DNA of 64,000 nucleotides from Psococerastis gibbosa (Eukaryota > Arthropoda > Insecta > Psocodea > Psocidae), in assembly GCA_963971405.1 (NCBI GenBank), contig OZ020487.1, positions 40,025,039 to 40,089,038 on the forward strand, given 5' to 3'. The notes under the pieces are model-generated. The model searched no databases. It worked only from the letters and a program-made list of their open reading frames with translations, and was not told the DNA's origin. Positions 62,905 to 64,000 of this stretch are shown here, in pieces. Every line of letters starts with the position of its first letter. The first letter of the stretch is position 1. The translations under genes were made by a program, and so were the position numbers.

Positions 62905-63287
62905 GGCGCCCATTCCAGCAACCGGCTAGGGCTATTTACAAAAACGGTGACGTGGTAGCAGACATTCAAGACTTAGGCGGGGTTTCCACCGACTTCGCAT
63001 TGCAGAATTGACGGAAATGTTTATTTTCCTCTATGCCATAGTTAAAATTGATCAATGATCATACAGTAAAATCACAAACAAACAAACTAAAATTAAAAAT
63101 GTCGTCATGGGATATGTTAAGTACAAACATTTTAATAGAATTCTATAAAAAGAAAAATTCTAATTTCCGTCAATGTCATTTGCATTCTGCAATGCGAGGT
63201 CGGTGGAAACGCCACCTAAGTCTTGAATGTCTGCTACCACGTCACTGTTTTTGTAAATAGCCCTAGCCGGTCGGTGGAATGGGCGCC
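62905..63287 (+). mobile_element. PIF/Harbinger-like MITE, family A, copy 5, TTA TSD
   Basis: 383 bp, TTA at 62902-62904 and 63288-63290. Internal fragment reads MSSWDMLSTNILIEFYKKKN (start at about 63099), two residues different from the other copies. Confidence 0.93.
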
Positions 63288-64000
63288 TTAAGAAAGGGCC
63301 TCCGTTAGGGTACCCTAGTACAATAAAGTAACTATAATTATTATTACATGGGGGTTGCTGGCCTACTCAAGGCGGTTAGGAACATAGGATGTATTGTTCG
63401 AACAATGGGATCGAGTTTGTAAGGTACATGATAGCGTGCTAACTATGCATAAAATACAGGATATCGTATGTCTATCTTTATAAATATACTATATTTATCA
63501 AACTGTAAATGCATAGTATCAGGCCCATTTCGTTTTTTCTTTTTTTTCTTTTCCTTGTCCAGTATTCCCTGGAGCATATATTACAACAATACAATACATA
63601 ATAATACCATCCCGCATCCCCAAGCTAGCGATTATTTGGGACAAAAGACTCATACAGTGCTGCTAAACAAGGCTTAATCATTTATTTTTGTTATTAATTT
63701 ATATTTTTTATTTTATTTTAATTTTATTTTTACTTGTTATTTTAATGTTAATAGTCAGTTTTTTTATTATTATTACCTTCCATTGACCAACCATATTTTT
63801 ATACTTATAGTAATAATAAAAGTAATGATGATAATGACATTTATTATTGCCATCGACAGCTTCTCTATAGTGAACATTATAATATGTCCCCACTGATAGC
63901 GATTACAATTTAAAGTTTAAGTACAGTAAAATAGCCTATAATAATAAATAAATATTAATAAATTAAGTTTTTAATTCCTCGCCCAACAAACACACAATAC
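63288..64000. other. No gene seen
   Basis: AT-rich flank with poly-T and (TTTTA)n-like stretches; nothing supported. Confidence 0.3.

Noticed and set aside
1-64000. CRISPR array, bacterial operon or phage content
   Set aside because: Tandem repeats here lack regular spacers, and there are no prokaryotic gene features; the DNA is eukaryotic.

Overview
The window reads as nuclear DNA from an invertebrate animal, most likely an arthropod. It is AT-rich, has no operons and no long open frames (the longest is 157 codons, inside a transposon), and contains short exon-like islands with GT/AG splice signals. It is packed with interspersed repeats: tRNA-derived SINEs, at least a dozen non-LTR retrotransposon 3' ends, hAT and PIF/Harbinger-type MITEs, and a Penelope-type hammerhead ribozyme. 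The arthropod guess rests on the repeat style and on two exon candidates that may belong to class B receptors (one possibly Methuselah-like). The species cannot be named from the sequence.

No complete protein-coding gene is visible. Six short candidate host exons stand out from the repeats: a signal-peptide exon at 4808-4874 (+), a class B GPCR TM1-like exon at 33467-33639 (-), an unrecognised 51-codon exon at 37764-37916 (+), a weak membrane-helix exon at 40848-40942 (-), an unrecognised exon at 49596-49762 (+), and a signal-peptide plus Cys-rich exon at 59143-59360 (+). They lie on both strands with incompatible phases, so they probably belong to several genes whose other exons lie outside the window or in large introns.

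Layout. 1-13 kb: PIF-like MITEs, SINEs, three L2/CR1-like LINE 3' ends and a 387-bp fold-back element. 13-16.2 kb: a broken reverse transcriptase with an internal 238-bp tandem duplication and a MITE inside it, then a perfect 50-bp inverted repeat enclosing a hammerhead-ribozyme motif. 17.7-18.4 kb: a hAT MITE (8-bp TSD) with a SINE-like insert (14-bp TSD). 20-31 kb: fold-back elements and nested hAT elements with poly-G tracts. 33-41 kb: GPCR-like exon, an interrupted PIF MITE, and a ~163-bp tandem repeat. 42-49 kb: a graveyard of LINE C-termini. 49.6-54 kb: an exon candidate, an element with 63-bp TIRs and in-frame 24-bp repeats, and a three-level nest (hAT, then PIF MITE, then a 170-bp insert). 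54-64 kb: more LINE, hAT and SINE copies, and the 59.2-kb exon.

The element families share no joint function. The window records successive insertions, many datable relative to one another because target-site duplications (TSDs) and paralogous empty sites are preserved. Several MITE families carry the same short protein-start fragment, resembling the first part of a MADF domain, and so probably derive from one PIF/Harbinger-like parent lineage.
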